A stretch of DNA of 64,000 nucleotides from Liquidambar formosana (taxonomy: Eukaryota; Streptophyta; Magnoliopsida; Saxifragales; Altingiaceae), in NCBI GenBank assembly GCA_039720395.1, contig CM077824.1, forward strand, positions 28,892,586 through 28,956,585, written 5' to 3'. Each line of letters begins with the position of its first letter. Within the stretch, counting starts at the first letter, position 1. Made by a program: the position numbers and the translations under genes. Shown piece after piece: positions 47,004-59,398 of this stretch. The notes below the pieces were generated by a model. That model was not told the origin of the DNA. It searched no databases and saw only the letters and a list, made by a program, of their open reading frames with translations.

Positions 47004-47026
47004 AAATCAATTCCTTGAATTGATTT
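47004..47026 (+). other. Perfect 10-bp hairpin at the edge of the array
   Basis: AAATCAATTC and GAATTGATTT flank a 3-base loop, CTT. The loop and the TTC..GAA stem base match those of the array hairpins, whose loop is ATCACTT. Confidence 0.6.
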
Positions 47027-47171
47027 TATGTTCAAAAGGGTTGAATATATTTCCCCTGTGTCATGCCAACTCAAGTGACAATGTGTTAAGTCACTTTCCT
47101 CTTGCACCATGCCTGTTCAATCTTGATAAATTGATCATATATCCTCATTTCAAATCTTGATTTTTCATCCT

Positions 47172-48910
47172 ACTTGGTTGAATATATTCATCGCTTGAAT
47201 GTGTTCTTCCATTTCAAAAGTGTATTCACCCTTTGAATATGCTTCTCAGTTTCAAATTCTTATTTTCTATCATACTTGGTTGAATATATTCATCACTTGA
47301 ATATATTCTTCCATTTCAAAAGCATGTTCACCCATTGAATATGCTTCCTAGTTTCAGATCCTCATTATCACTTACTTGGTTAAATATATTCATCACTTGA
47401 ATATATTTCTCCATTTCAATGGTATACTCATCACTCGAGTATACTTCTCAGATATTTCGTCACTTACTTGGTTAAGTATATCCATCGCTTGGGTATATTT
47501 CTCCATTTCAATGGTATGTTCATCACTTGAACATACTTCTCAGATCATTTGTCACTTACTTGGTTAAGTATATCCACCACTTGGGTATACTTCTCCATTT
47601 CAATGGTATGTTCATCACTTGAACATACTTCTCAGATCATTTGTCACTTACTTGGTTAAGTATATCCACCACTTGGGTATATTTTTTCCATTTCAATGGT
47701 ATACTCATCACTTGAGTATACTTCTCAGATATTTTGCCACTTACTTGGTTAAGTATATCCATCGCTTGGGTATATTTCTCCATTTCAATAGTATGTTCAT
47801 CACTTGAACATACTTCTCAGATTATTTGTCACTTACTTGGTTAAATATATTCATGACTAGAATATATTTCTCCATTTCAATGGTGTACTCATCACTTGAG
47901 TACACTTCTCAGATTATTCTCTATCTTACTTGCTTAAGTATATCCATCGCTTGGATATATTTCTCTATTTCAATGGTATGTTTATCACTTAAACATACTT
48001 GTCACTTACTTGGTTAAGTATATCCATCACTTGGATATATTTCTCTATTTCAATGGTATGTTTATCACTCAAACATACTTGTCACTTACTTGGTTAAGTA
48101 TATTCGTGACTAGAATATATTTCTCCATTTCAATGGTGTACTCATCACTTGAGTACACTTCTCAAATTATTCTTATCTTACTTGGTTAAATATATCCGTC
48201 GTTTGGATATATTTCTCCATTTCAATGGTATGCTCATCACTTGAGTGTACTTCTCAGCTTACTTGGTTAAATATATCCATCACTTGGATACATTTCTCCA
48301 TTTCAAAAGTATGTTCATCACTTGAATGTACTTCTCAGTCTTTTTCAATCATTAAGTATACTCATCACTTGAGTATATTTCTCAGCATCTTTTTCATCAC
48401 TTGGTTAAATATGTTCGTGACCTGAATATATTTCTCCATTTCAAAAGTACACTCATCACTTGAATACACCTCTCAGATTATTCTTATCCTACTTGGTTAA
48501 AGATATCTATCGCTTGGATATATTTCTCCATTTCAATGGTATGCTCACCACTTGAGTATACTTCTCAGATTTCATTCTCAGATTACTTGGTTAAATATAT
48601 TCGTGACCTGAATATATTTCTCCATTTCAGTGGTATACTCATCATTTGAGTATACTTCTCAGATTTTTTGTCACTCACTTGGTTAAATATATTCGTGACC
48701 TGAATATACTTCTCCATTTCCAAGGTACATTCGTCACTTGAACGTACTTTTCAGATCTCATTCTCATCACTTGGTTAAATATATTCGTGACTAGAATATA
48801 TTTCTCCATTTCAAAAGTATGTTCATTCGTAGTGGCTTGAATATGCTTCTCTTGACAATCATCAACCCCCAGTGGTTTAAGTATACTCATGACTTGAGTA
48901 CACTTCCTTA
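47172..48910 (+). repeat. Tandem array of about 19 units (mostly about 92 bp), each with two hairpins
   Basis: The unit starts ACTTGGTTAA.TATAT and contains TTTCTCCATTTCAATGG. Starts are seen at about 47172, 47274, 47373, 47466, 47558, 47650, 47741 and onward to about 48770. Each unit holds two inverted repeats around a conserved 7-base loop, mostly ATCACTT. Clear cases are GTATACTC/GAGTATAC (47422-47444), GTATGTTC/GAACATAC (47514-47536), GTGTACTC/GAGTACAC (47883-47905) and AAATATATTC/GAATATATTT (48593-48619). Tandem repeats between pol and the 3' LTR are known in Tat elements. No protein frame runs through the array. Confidence 0.85.
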
Positions 48911-49042
48911 TTTCAGTCTCAGGTTTTCAACCTCCCATCATTGTTGGTATCAGTGTGTGATTTCTCCGGGCTTTTTGGCCAAAAATGGGTTGTTCTTTAT
49001 CATTGGTTCACAAGTGTAACTTGTTCGCCAATGAGGGGCTTC
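48911..49042 (+). other. Gypsy 3' untranslated end and purine tract
   Basis: A non-coding link from the array to the 3' LTR. The last bases, ATGAGGGGCTTC at 49031-49042, include GAGGGG and are the likely plus-strand primer site, though not a perfect purine run. Confidence 0.5.
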
Positions 49043-51821
49043 TGTCACACCCCATTTTTGCACCACCTTACTAGGGCTTATCATTTCATGCATGTTTTTG
49101 TTTTGTTTTTGAGTCTAGTCACTTGCATTAGTTTTCTAGAGTCACAAGGACAATGGATATGAATTTTGGTTCAAATTGGAGTTGATCTTGAGGGATAATA
49201 AGAGCTTTTGTGACTTGAGGGGCATAATCGTCTTTTAAGTCCCAAACTTTTCATTTGACCTTGGAATGATCTCCAAATTGTCAATTGGAGTTCATATGGA
49301 TGCATAAGAGGTATTTTTAGTGTCAATTTGGTAAGTCAATGGCTCGGGATTAAAATGGCTTGATGTGGTTCAAGTTGGTTAATTGACCCTTCCTTGGGTT
49401 AGCTCTAATTGACTCACAATTAACAACCAAATCTTTTCAAATTGATTTTCATTAGTCATCATTTTACCCTCAAAAGTGTTTCATGAAGTTCAATTTTGAT
49501 ATGGCCTGATGATGAGTTTAGTGTGGTTATTTACGGATTATCCTTGAAGAATTAGTGCGAATCACAGATGAGATTTTTGGTTAAAATGAAAAGAAAATTA
49601 TTTTATTAAATTAGCCATTTTTATCATGACACTAACACGTGTACGTATGTGATGAGTGTGTGTACGCACATACGATACATGTGCATGCGTGTTAGCGGTC
49701 AGTCTCCCAATTTTTATAAAAGACAATTTCCTTTTCCTATTCAGATTAGAAGTCTTTTATCATTATAAAATACCTTTTGATTATTCTCCAAGGAAACCTA
49801 GTCCAGGAAGGAAAGGGAAACTCCAGATTTCAGCTATAAATACTCTCTTAATGTCTTTAAACAAGGGAGGGGAGAAGAGGGTTTGGAGGGAGTGAAATTC
49901 GTCATAATTCAGCAGCAGATTTTCTGAAAACCAGCAGTCGTATTTTAATCATAACTTTTTCATCCGAAGTCAGAATTTGATGAAATTGGTCTTGTTAGAA
50001 AGATAATTCAATTCTCTACAACTTTGTATTTCACAAGCTTTGTCCAAATCCAACGTTTTCATACCCAAAAACGCGATTGAAGTTTCTACTGCTGCAAAGT
50101 GACGAAAATCACTCTTCTTTTCTCTTGTTCTCTTTTTGTTTTCTATTTCTTTTCAAAGTTGAGTGAGTTTTGATCTCTTTGCTGTGATACCACTTTGACA
50201 AAGAGGAGGATTCGTGTTGGTTTGATTCACTCTAAAGACCTGAGGAGCCACGAACAATTACAAACACAAGGGGAGCCACTTCCTAAGGTATTCTCCTTCT
50301 CTATTCAAGCTTAAACTAGGTTCTCATATGGGTTAGGCCTATTGCATGTTAAAGGTAACTTTTTTATCATGTATTAACACTCTAGCTAGTTAATATACAT
50401 GGAATATCTATTTTTTATCTACTGTTTAGCATGCTTTAGGGCTGTCCTTTAGGTTTTTAATGCATAGTTATGATTCTTGTGCTCCTGTTTGTCCTTGTGC
50501 TAGGATTAGTGTCATTGCATGTTAGAGTTAGGATTTTCATCATGTTATATTGCTTTAGTTAGTTAATATGCATGATTTAATTTCTGTTTATTTTGGTTTT
50601 TGCATGATTAAAGTATGTTTTGTATGTCTTTAAGCATATTTGTGAGTTTAGGGTTTTAGAGTCATTGTTTTGTGTTTGTTTTCATACAGCATGATAAAGT
50701 AGACTTTTTTATTGGTTTTTCTTCGTGTTTGCTGTATATGTTTTTCATATGGAGTAAACATGATAGTTTTGCATGCATGTTAGTATGTTTTAGGGTTTTT
50801 ATGCATGATATGGTTCTAGGAATATGTTAGGACTTATTATTGTTCGCTGTTTTTGCTATTGGCATGCTTAGTGGATGATTTTAGGTCATAATACTATTCT
50901 GTCCAGATTTGCATGTTAGTGTTTTCGCATGGTTTTGAGCACTTGTAAGGGTGCAAATAGGTGTGGTATTTGTCCTATGGCAAATAGGGCTGCTTATGTC
51001 TGAAATAGCTAATGTTTGGAGTAATTGCGCTCAGGTAAGTGGGTGTGAAGGTGCCCCAATTCACCTTTCTTCCTTATCCCTTCTCTTCTCCCTATTTAGG
51101 GTTAATTTTTAATATGATCCTATGGTTTAATTAGAGGTTTCCTTAACCAACAAAATCCTGGTTTTTATTAAAGTTTCCATTTTGTGGATTTCTTTCCTAA
51201 AATCAAACTTTCTATCATATTCAACTCTTTTGATCAAATAAGGAAACCTAGGGTTTTAACCATAGGTTTATATTAGGTCTTAACCCTAATTCTAATCGAA
51301 CTACGTGGACTTTGATCCATGTATTTCATTGCATGGTACGTAGGCGCTCTTCGTGAGGCTCAAGTCCGTTCTAGGATCCAAGCATCCTAGGTTTATTTAT
51401 GTTTTCTTTTCTTCTTTTTATTTTCTGTTTTTATTTGCTTATTATGCATGGATGGATGAATGAAATATATGATATGCATGCAATTCTTGTGATGATATAC
51501 TTGCTGATTTTTGTATGGAAAGACTTTAATTTAGCCCAAATGAACTGAGAGACCGAAAGGGTGACATGGGTGCCTATAAGCTTTGCCTAGAACCTTCCCA
51601 TGTCATAACTTAGCCTCCGAATCCCCGATTTCTTTGGTTTTCAAAAGATTGGTTTTTGCCTTTCCTTTTTTATGGAGTCATTCAAATTGTTTTCCTAAAA
51701 CAAACTATTTTTAGGGTTTTCCTTGTTTCCTTTAAAAAATAAGGTGGCGACTCCTTTCCTTTTTCTTTTTCAAACCCACTTTCTTTTCAATCCCTCGTGG
51801 GCCCAATTTCCGGGGTTCACA
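49043..51821 (+). repeat. Gypsy 3' LTR (intact, 2779 bp)
   Basis: It starts TGTCACACCCC and ends GGGGTTCACA. It carries the U3 segment missing from the 5' LTR (about 49092-49636). TATAAATA is at 49835-49842 and the CTACGT/ACGTAG stem at 51301-51343. An inverted repeat (CGTATGTG / CACATACG) lies at about 49644-49676. Confidence 0.93.
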
Positions 51822-51826
51822 GACAG
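51822..51826. repeat. Target-site duplication GACAG, right copy
   Basis: It is identical to 35059-35063 and marks the right end of the gypsy insertion. Confidence 0.92.
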
Positions 51827-52595
51827 GAATTAGACTTCTCTTGAAATCATGCATTTTGAACCCATTCAAAATCTTGTCTACGTACATCAATTGGGAAAGA
51901 CTTAGCATCCTTTAGATCTATCTCTATAGACCTCTATTCCCAAAATATAGGATGCTTCTTCCAAATCTTTTATGGAGAAACTTTGTGAAAAACTAATTTT
52001 TCACTTTTGACAACGTCTCTACATTATTCACTAATAAGTAGAACGTCATTCACTTATAGGACCAAAAATTGTGATTGCACTCCCACTAACCCTTTGTACA
52101 ATCATGGTACAATGATGGGTTTTATCTCAACAGGGACAGTGGTTGCATCAATGTTGGTTTGTGTCTCATTAGACAACTCTTTGAGTTCTATTTTCCTATT
52201 GTTATCTCCTTCTTGAATAAACTCTTTTTCAAAAAAGATTGAAAACTTACTAACAAACACTTTTGTTCATCAGGATGATAGATATGATATCCTAAACTCC
52301 TTTTAGGATAATACACAAACCTACAGTTAAGTTATCTTGATTTCCAATTTGGTTGCATTATATGTCTCTACATATGTAATGCATCCCCATACCTTAACAT
52401 GCTTAAGGTTTGGTGCTTCCCTTTCCATATCTCATATAGGTCCTAAGGGACAGCCTTGGTTTGAACTCTATTTCACAGGTACGTGGCAATTTCTAGGGCA
52501 TATCCTAATAAGGATAATATTAGGTCGTTGTAACTTATCATGGACCTAACCATATCCAATAAGGTTCTATTCCTCTTTTCTGACACACCATTAAG

Positions 52596-52856
52596 TTATG
52601 GTGTTCCAAGAGGTGTCCATTGTGATTGAATGCCCGTTTGAACAAGTTGATCTGAAAATTGACCGGTTAAATATTTGCCTCTTTGATCCAATCGAAGAGC
52701 TTTAATACTTTTACCGATTTGTTTCTCTACTTCATATCTTAATTCTTTAAACCTTTCAAATATTTCAGACTTGTACTTCATTAAGTATACACACCCAAAC
52801 CTAGAATGAATCATTGGTAAAGGTTGTAAAGTAAGAGAAACTTCTACATACATCAT
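52596..52856 (-). pseudogene. Copia-3 integrase fragment
   Basis: It differs from the Copia-1 fragment at only a few residues: HSRFGCVYLMKYKSEIFERF, then KSIKALRLDQRGKYLTGQF, where a glycine of DQGG has become arginine. It ends before the catalytic glutamate. Confidence 0.78.
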
Positions 52857-53283
52857 TATGTATATCTTGTTCTCTTAGGTTTATTAACATTCAATTTAGA
52901 ACTATCACGCTCCATTGCAATTCATATTTGCAATAAAGTTTAGAAAATAAAGGCCATCCACATAAACTCCAGAAGTAATGAATTCTTCATTTAATAGAAA
53001 ACATTTATTAAATCAAACTAAAACCTCGTTTAGATAAAACTGAAATAAAATTAATGTTTCTAATAACTTCTGGAATGTAAAGATAGCCAACTATTATTTC
53101 TAAACTACTCCATTAGGTAGAGTCAAGCCACAAGCCCCACAACTAATGTAGCAACGTTTTCTCCATTCCCCACTTGTAGGGTTGATCCGCCTTTACTCTG
53201 CCTTCTGCTTCCCACTAGATTCTGCACGGAATTCAAAATTCACATCAGAATTAAGTACCCAAGTGGAAGCAGAACTAACATTT

Positions 53284-54151
53284 AGTTTAGAGCATGATCC
53301 ATACCTTCCGAAGGTCGGCTCTTTAGAGTATCCAGATACTCCTGGCAGTTACATTTCCAGTGCCCATCCTTGCCACAGTGAAAACAGGTTCCTTTGGCCT
53401 TGTCAGTGTTTCCTTTCTTGATGCCTCCCTTTGGCTTTAAGTTCTTCTTCTTCTTCCCTTGGGTACTCTTACCCTTTCTTTTGCCCTTGCCCTTAGGTTT
53501 GGGCTTGGCCTTGGAAGAGAAGCTCCATCAAATGCGAGCAAAGAACCTTTTCCCTTCTTCATTGTCTCCTGAGTCATCTTGAGCAAATTGTGCAGCTCGG
53601 GGAGAGTGGGCTCAAGCTTGTTCATATGAAAATTCATTATGAACGGCCCAAATGAATCAGGAAGGGACTGCAGTATAATGTCTGAACACATATCAGCTTC
53701 AATGATCACATCAAGCTTTTCAAGCTGCTCGATATGGTTGATCATTTTTAAGGTGTGATCAGTCACAGATGAACCCTCATTCATCCTTGCCTTGAATAGA
53801 TCCTTGACACTATTGTACTTCGCAGTCCTACTTTGCTCCCCGTACAACTCTTGTAAATGGAAAAAGATGTCGCAGCACTTTTCATGGACTCATGTTGCTT
53901 CTGAAGCTCAGGGCTCATGGATGCCATCATATAGCATCTTGCCTTCAAGTCATCGTCCATGCGCTTTTGATAAGCGTCTTTCTCTTGCTGAGTTGCAGTC
54001 TCAGCCAGTGCCTCAGGAAGTGTGCCATCAAGTGTGTAGGTAACCTTTTCGGAAGTTAAAACTATTTTTAAGTTCCTCAGCCAGTCAAGATAGTTTGGTC
54101 CAGTCAACGGTTGATGTCTAATATTTTGGATAGTGGGTTGAGGTGAGCCAT
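53284..54151 (-). pseudogene. Copia-3 gag with frameshifts
   Basis: The start codon is at 54151-54149 (MAHLNPLSKI-type start, with a 1-base loss soon after, near TGPNYLDWLRNLKIVLTSEKV). The body reads DLKARCYMMASMSPELQKQHESMKSA, then a frameshift near 53870, then ELYGEQSRTAKYN-type and CSDIILQSLPDSFGPFIMNF. A second shift lies near the lysine-rich tail at about 53515. The zinc knuckle is readable at about 53340-53390, before the GMDHALN end. It is more complete than the Copia-1 gag. Confidence 0.8.
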
Positions 54152-54316
54152 TTCTATGAACTACATATAAAAATAGAGAATTAGATTTCATTTTTAATCC
54201 ATAATGATCGGGTCTTTAATCATATGGTACCTCCCACTATTTTATCAAATTCCATACACCCTCTAATGGAATTTGGGAATCTTATTCCTAATGGGGATTG
54301 GGGTCCCACTGTGACC

Positions 54317-54534
54317 TAGAAGCCTCACATTATAGTTTCTTGACTTCTAACCCACAATAAGAAGACAACTCCTTGTCTATTGCTTCATAAGCAAGTTCCA
54401 ATCATTTTGCCTCTAGGGTACATACTCCTCACATTATAGTTTCTTGTAATACTTCCCTAGTTAAGTTAAGCCCATCATTCACATAGGTATGTTTCGCCAA
54501 ATATATACCTCACATTATAATTTCTTGGTATATA
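54317..54534 (-). other. Copia-3 leader stem-loops (three copies, changed loop)
   Basis: The same three stems as in Copia-1 enclose the 17-nt loops at 54325-54341, 54429-54445 and 54510-54526. All three loops now read TCACATTATA(G/A)TTTCTT, with the same GT to TA change. The first and third stems are kept in full. The second has one extra mismatch. Confidence 0.65.
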
Positions 54535-55109
54535 CCAGTTTAGGCACCCCATGATATCTATATATGTGATAGTTTCAAGTAATGTCTTTAATATGGGTAG
54601 CTCCTACATGTCTGCAGCCAGGTACCCACATTAAGGGATGTTAGATGATCCTATAATGATGGAAGGCAATGAAGGATCCATTCCCTAATGTATTCTCCAT
54701 TTCCAACTTAATATTAAAAGAGAGGGGGTTTTAAGGGTCTCATCAAATAAACTAATCTAACATACATCTCATGCATTTAAATAAGAAATATATAACAACA
54801 TTATATATATGTAATCCACTTATCGATATTAGTCCCTATAAGGTGACATATAACGATCTTTGGATTTGGAGCTATCTCTATTAATCTCATTAAAAGCTCC
54901 CACTATGATGATTATGGACTTTAAGAAGATTCAATCCAAGCCAATGAATTGAATCTAAGGTCTAAGGTGGGTGTAGGTGATTGTAAAACATTCATTCGAA
55001 ACATAGCATGCTCTCTTGAAAGTCTTCTCCAAGCTTTCAAGTCCTTCAATCTCCTCCATTAGCTTCATGGTCTCCACCATAGGCTTGTTGGGCTCCACCA
55101 TGCTCCTTA

Positions 55110-56781
55110 TGTTAGGATTATGCCCTAGAGCCAATTATGGAGATGATTGTTTAGGGATTAGGAACAATCAATTGATTTCATTTATATATGTCACATTTAT
55201 TATTGATTTAATAAAAGGGCTTATTCTATTATGTTTATATGCATCATTTATATTTACATAATATGTCCATGGAGTTAGAGTTGAGAATATGAAATTACAA
55301 AGGGTTGTAATTTTGAGACTGTAAATATATCTCTGTACTAAACTCCTAAATCATTCCTAGTTGAAGGTTCACTATGATGGACAGTAATGAACCATAGGAC
55401 TAGCACTTGTTAGGTTGACTCTATAGGAGGATAGCTAGTCTCAAGCTATTTGTGTGGAGACACTACAACCAACAAGTGGGTGCCTATTATAAGAATAGGT
55501 ACACTGAATGTGACCAAAGATATGAGATAAACTGAATGGAGTTTTAAACCTGCCTGTCAATCAGTTTCTCATTGTTATAGTGGTACAAGTAATCCTTAGA
55601 CCTGAGACACCATGGTTGTCTTATACATGTAGCTTTAAAAGTTTGATAACACTAAGTGCAGATCCTATTCAGGGGTCTGTAAGGGTGTTCATTGGCCCTA
55701 CTGCTATGTGTGTGAAGGCATGTGAGTGATCAACAAGGAATCCATCACTCTCAGGAAAAAGAGAGTGAATGTCTCATACAGCATTCATTGAATATAACTC
55801 ATTAAATCCATGGGCCCATGGTAGAATGAATATGGAAAGGAGTTTCCATAAGTTCATCATTGAGTTGATATTAATGAATGAGTATAAAGTAATTGAACTA
55901 GGGACTTGACAGACTTCCATGTCCTATTAGTTCAATTGGAGACATTGTGTTGATGGAAGGATGGAATTGTAACCTGTAAACTATAACAGAAGGGTTCTTT
56001 GTAAATGACTATTCACCTCATTAAGGACCACACCATGAGCCATATGCTAGGTGTTACTCATGGTTAGTAGAAGCCCTAATTGATATAAATAAGTTATAAT
56101 CAATTAGGGAATTGAAAGGAGTTTCAATTAGACCCTTAATGGAAAGTGTTCCATTGTGCACACTTCGTGCTATCCCTACTACTTAATGATGTGAACCCAA
56201 TGGGTCACACACTGATCATGCTAAGAGAGCTTGATTGTCTATGAGAGAAAGGGCATAAGTGATTAAAGAAAAGTTCTTTAAGGGGCTAATTTGTATTTGA
56301 TGCAAACTAGTGGGCTAATTGTGTAATTAAGAGTAATTACACAAATTAGATTAGGGTTTGGAGACCCCCCTTGGCCAGCCCTATTTGGAGGCTATTTAAA
56401 GCCTTTTATGATGTGCTGACATCATCACTTGAAGCACTCTTGGAGGCTCCCAAGTGCTGGCCGAAAATTTCACCTCTTTCTCTCTCTCTCCTCCCTCTTC
56501 TCCACCTCTAGACAACCCTAAGGAAGAAGAAGGAAAGGACAACTTGCTCAAGCTAGGTGTGGATACTATTAGAGGCATGCACTTGGACTGCTCAATCAGA
56601 AGACAAAGCTTGGAGCATAAAGGAGAAGACTTGTTCAACTGTAAGTACCCTAACGTCTCTTGGTAGTTAGGTTTATGGTTTTTGTATTAAGCATAATTAA
56701 GATTTCATGGGTTTGGGAATCATAGGAAAAATTTTAAAAATTCCGCCTTTGTATTTTTCCTCTCTAGTTTGATTCCCAACA
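55110..56781 (+). repeat. Copia-4 5' LTR
   Basis: TGTTAGGATTATGCCC to GATTCCCAACA, 1672 bp, homologous to the four minus-strand Copia LTRs. GGCTATTTAAAGCC near 56391 is the likely TATA region. Confidence 0.92.
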
Positions 56782-56782
56782 G

Positions 56783-56794
56783 TGGTATCAGAGC
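56783..56794 (+). other. Copia-4 primer-binding site (initiator Met tRNA)
   Basis: TGGTATCAGAGC begins one base after the LTR end, as in Copia-1. Confidence 0.92.
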
Positions 56795-59231
56795 CATGGT
56801 TATGGCCTAAGACAAACTGCATATGGGCTGTATTCATTGGTAAATTGATTGGTTTAATGAATTGAGATTCATTTTCATGCATTTAATTGATTCCTTCTCA
56901 TGGCCGAACCTAGGGTTAGTGAACCTAGGTGTTTATCTCTTCTTCGCCTCTTCTAAAATAGTTTTAAGGGCTGCTGGAAATTCAAAGAATTGAATAGGTT
57001 TCAGTTTGGATAGAAGAAGGAGGAAACTAGGGTTTCCTCTTCAATGGCCGAACTGGGGTTTTGAACCCTAGGCTGTTTTTCCCTCTTCTCCTCTCTAATC
57101 ATGCTTCTAAGCATTAATTCTGGAATGGTTGAGAAGCATGTGATATATACAGAAGAAGAAGAAACCAGGGTTTCTTCTATGGAGGCCGAACCTAGGGTTT
57201 GGAACCCTAGGTTGCTCTCTTTTGTATTTTGTTTTTGTTTTGGGTTTATTAAGACATGAGATGGCTGTAATTAATTCACATAAAGATGTTATGGTGATTT
57301 CTCAGCATAGGGATGCATGAGAATTAAAACAAGACAAAAGGAATAGGAAGAACACATGGAGTTTGAATCTGGGTTTTAGAAACCCTGTGGTTCTTGCTAC
57401 TGTTTTGTACAGAATCCTCTGTAAAATTGATGTATATTCTTTATAGGATCATTATACATAATGTATGTATGATTTTCTTTAAGTTTTATAAGAGTCTTGA
57501 TGCATAAAGAATCAAAAAGTTTGATTTCTTGAAGAACACAGCAGGCTGTTTTTTCTGCAGAAAGTCATCAATGGAGTTTTGTTCATATCTTGAGCTAGGG
57601 AACTCCAAATTGCATGAAACCAATTTTATTAGTTTCCTAAGACATGTAGGATACTAGGAAAAATAATTTGGTAGCCTGAATTAACCATCTTGCTGGGTTT
57701 TAAATCAATTTGTGATCAGGACAGTCTGCTGTCAATTCGGGACAGCCTACCTGTTCTTGAATTGTTAGAACAATTGGGGATGATTTGATCATCCAAACCA
57801 CTTCAATTAGCTTATTAATTCATGTATGGACATGATACAAAAGCTGGTTTTGTTGGTGGAGTCGAATTGATTAAGTTTTAGAAACATTTGTGACCTTGGA
57901 GGTCCTCCCATGGTGGTGCCAGCAAGGGTTCTTGAAACCCTAATGTTTTTGAAGAAGACAGCCCTCTTGGCCACTCCACACGTGTCCATGGGCCTGGCCA
58001 CACCCCTGGCTGAGTCCCCCTTTGCTGGCCATGGCCTCCCATGGCCTGGCCAAGCCATGGCAGCCTTGCTAAGCCATGGCAGCCCACTATAGGTGGCGGC
58101 AGCCTTAGGGTTTCTTAGGAAACCCTAATTCCCATTAATGATGAAACCCTAATTCATTAATTGCAATTAATTAAAAACCCTAATTGACTATTAATTACCG
58201 TTAATTAAAATGTTAATGATTGTCATTAATTGACCATCATGGTTATTAATCATTAGGGTATAATTAAGTGCATTTATGATGTCTAGGGTTAGGGTTTAGG
58301 AAAACCCTAATTCATATTAATTAAACCATAATTCTATTAATGCATTAATTAATAACTAAACCTAGTAATTAATGTGTCTAACTTAGGGTTAAATGATTGG
58401 TCATTAATGACCAATCATGATCATTAATGGTTTAGTAATTAATCATTGGCATTTAATAGGTTTAAGGTTTAGGGTTTAAGAAAGCCTAATGTAGTGCATA
58501 TTAATTAGGTGTATTAATATCCTAGGTGGCATTAATTAAACCCTAATCCTAATCATTCATACCGTATAAACCTAGGGTTTAAATGATTGGTCATTAATTG
58601 ACCAATTAGGCATTAATGCATTAGGGTTACACTTAGGGTTTAGAGTTAATGCAGTTAGGGTTTAGGGTTTAGGAAACCCTAATGCACTAATTAATTAATA
58701 AAATGATTTTATTTAATTCCGAAATTGATTATTTAATTAATGGTGATTAATTTTATATTGTTTTAAATGGTTTAAAAACACAATTTTAGGATTAAATAAA
58801 AATTTGGAAATTTTAATTAAATAAAATTGTTTTGTTTAAATTAAAAAAGATTCTAATAATTTGATATTAAGAGTTTAATTAGGGGACTTTATATGTTTCA
58901 ATTGAGTTGATTATTGAAATTAAATGTCTTAAATGTTAAGACTTAATTAATTCAAGAATTTATGCATATCCTAATAAGATTAGGACACATTAATGAGATT
59001 AATGAAAAACCATCAATGAGTTACCATAAATGCTCATATGTTTATTGCTTACAGTTATTTTCCTTTATTAGCAATGTGATGTATGGTTATGGAGGGATAT
59101 GATTTGGACTATACCTTAACCAATTGTGATTGGCCGTCTTATGAATGGGTTGTATAATTTTTCAGAGTTGTCAATTTTTGGTGATGTATTATTTATTTTG
59201 GGGCTTGCAATGCCACCTTCTTCTCTCTCTC
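56795..59231 (+). mobile_element. Copia-4 leader
   Basis: It is homologous to the Copia-1 leader, including the CCATGG-rich patch (about 58000-58090) and the telomere-like AAACCCTA/AATTAATT zone (about 58090-58700). A minus-strand ORF at 58058-57807 shares a C-terminal stretch (KNIRVSRTLAGTTMGGPPRS) with the plus-strand ORF at 19857-20105 of Copia-1, both antisense to the element. This probably only reflects DNA similarity. Confidence 0.75.
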
Positions 59232-59398
59232 NNNNNNNNNNNNNNNNNNNNNNNNNNNNNNNNNNNNNNNNNNNNNNNNNNNNNNNNNNNNNNNNNNNNN
59301 NNNNNNNNNNNNNNNNNNNNNNNNNNNNNNNNNNNNNNNNNNNNNNNNNNNNNNNNNNNNNNNNNNNNNNNNNNNNNNNNNNNNNNNNNNNNNNNNNN
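59232..59398. other. Assembly gap (167 N)
   Basis: Unknown bases. The sequence changes from the Copia-4 leader to the tail of a gypsy LTR across the gap. Confidence 0.99.

Larger units (their letters stand above)
35064..51821 (+). mobile_element. Full-length Ty3/gypsy element of the Tat lineage, 16.8 kb
   Basis: It is bounded by GACAG duplications and two LTRs (35064-37298 and 49043-51821). The order is 5' LTR, primer-binding site, leader, gag-protease, spacer, RT, RNase H, second RNase H, integrase, antisense ORF, tandem array, purine tract, 3' LTR. The second RNase H between RNase H and integrase, the large size, the antisense ORF and the 3' tandem repeats are the marks of the Tat lineage (Ogre/Retand relatives). 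The LTRs differ at about ten places over 2.2 kb of shared sequence, which suggests a young insertion. Four lesions break the sense ORFs. Confidence 0.95.
51827..55109 (-). mobile_element. Copia-3, part 2: RT remnant, integrase, gag, leader start
   Basis: This continues Copia-3 after the gypsy insertion and aligns closely with 15610-18590 of Copia-1. It ends at 55109 within the leader (..CACCATGCTCCTTA), where plus-strand Copia-4 begins. Copia-1 reads CTCCTTAGTGCG at this point, so CCTTA (55105-55109) is the likely target duplication of Copia-4. The decayed RT block and the linker (about 51830-52210) share the deletion junction of Copia-1. Confidence 0.85.
55110..59231 (+). mobile_element. Copia-4: plus-strand Copia, 5' LTR and leader only
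   Basis: It has LTR 55110-56781, a primer-binding site, then the leader. The sequence is the reverse complement of 18664-22864 in Copia-1, so it is the same family in opposite orientation. It was inserted in the Copia-3 leader. The rest is lost at the N gap. Confidence 0.85.

Noticed and set aside
47376..48425. Chain of ORFs over the array as a repeat protein
   Set aside because: Frames change from unit to unit because unit length is not a multiple of three, and stops occur regularly.
47172..48910. CRISPR-like array
   Set aside because: The units are tandem copies that vary throughout, with no unique spacers and no cas genes. The context is a plant retrotransposon 3' region.
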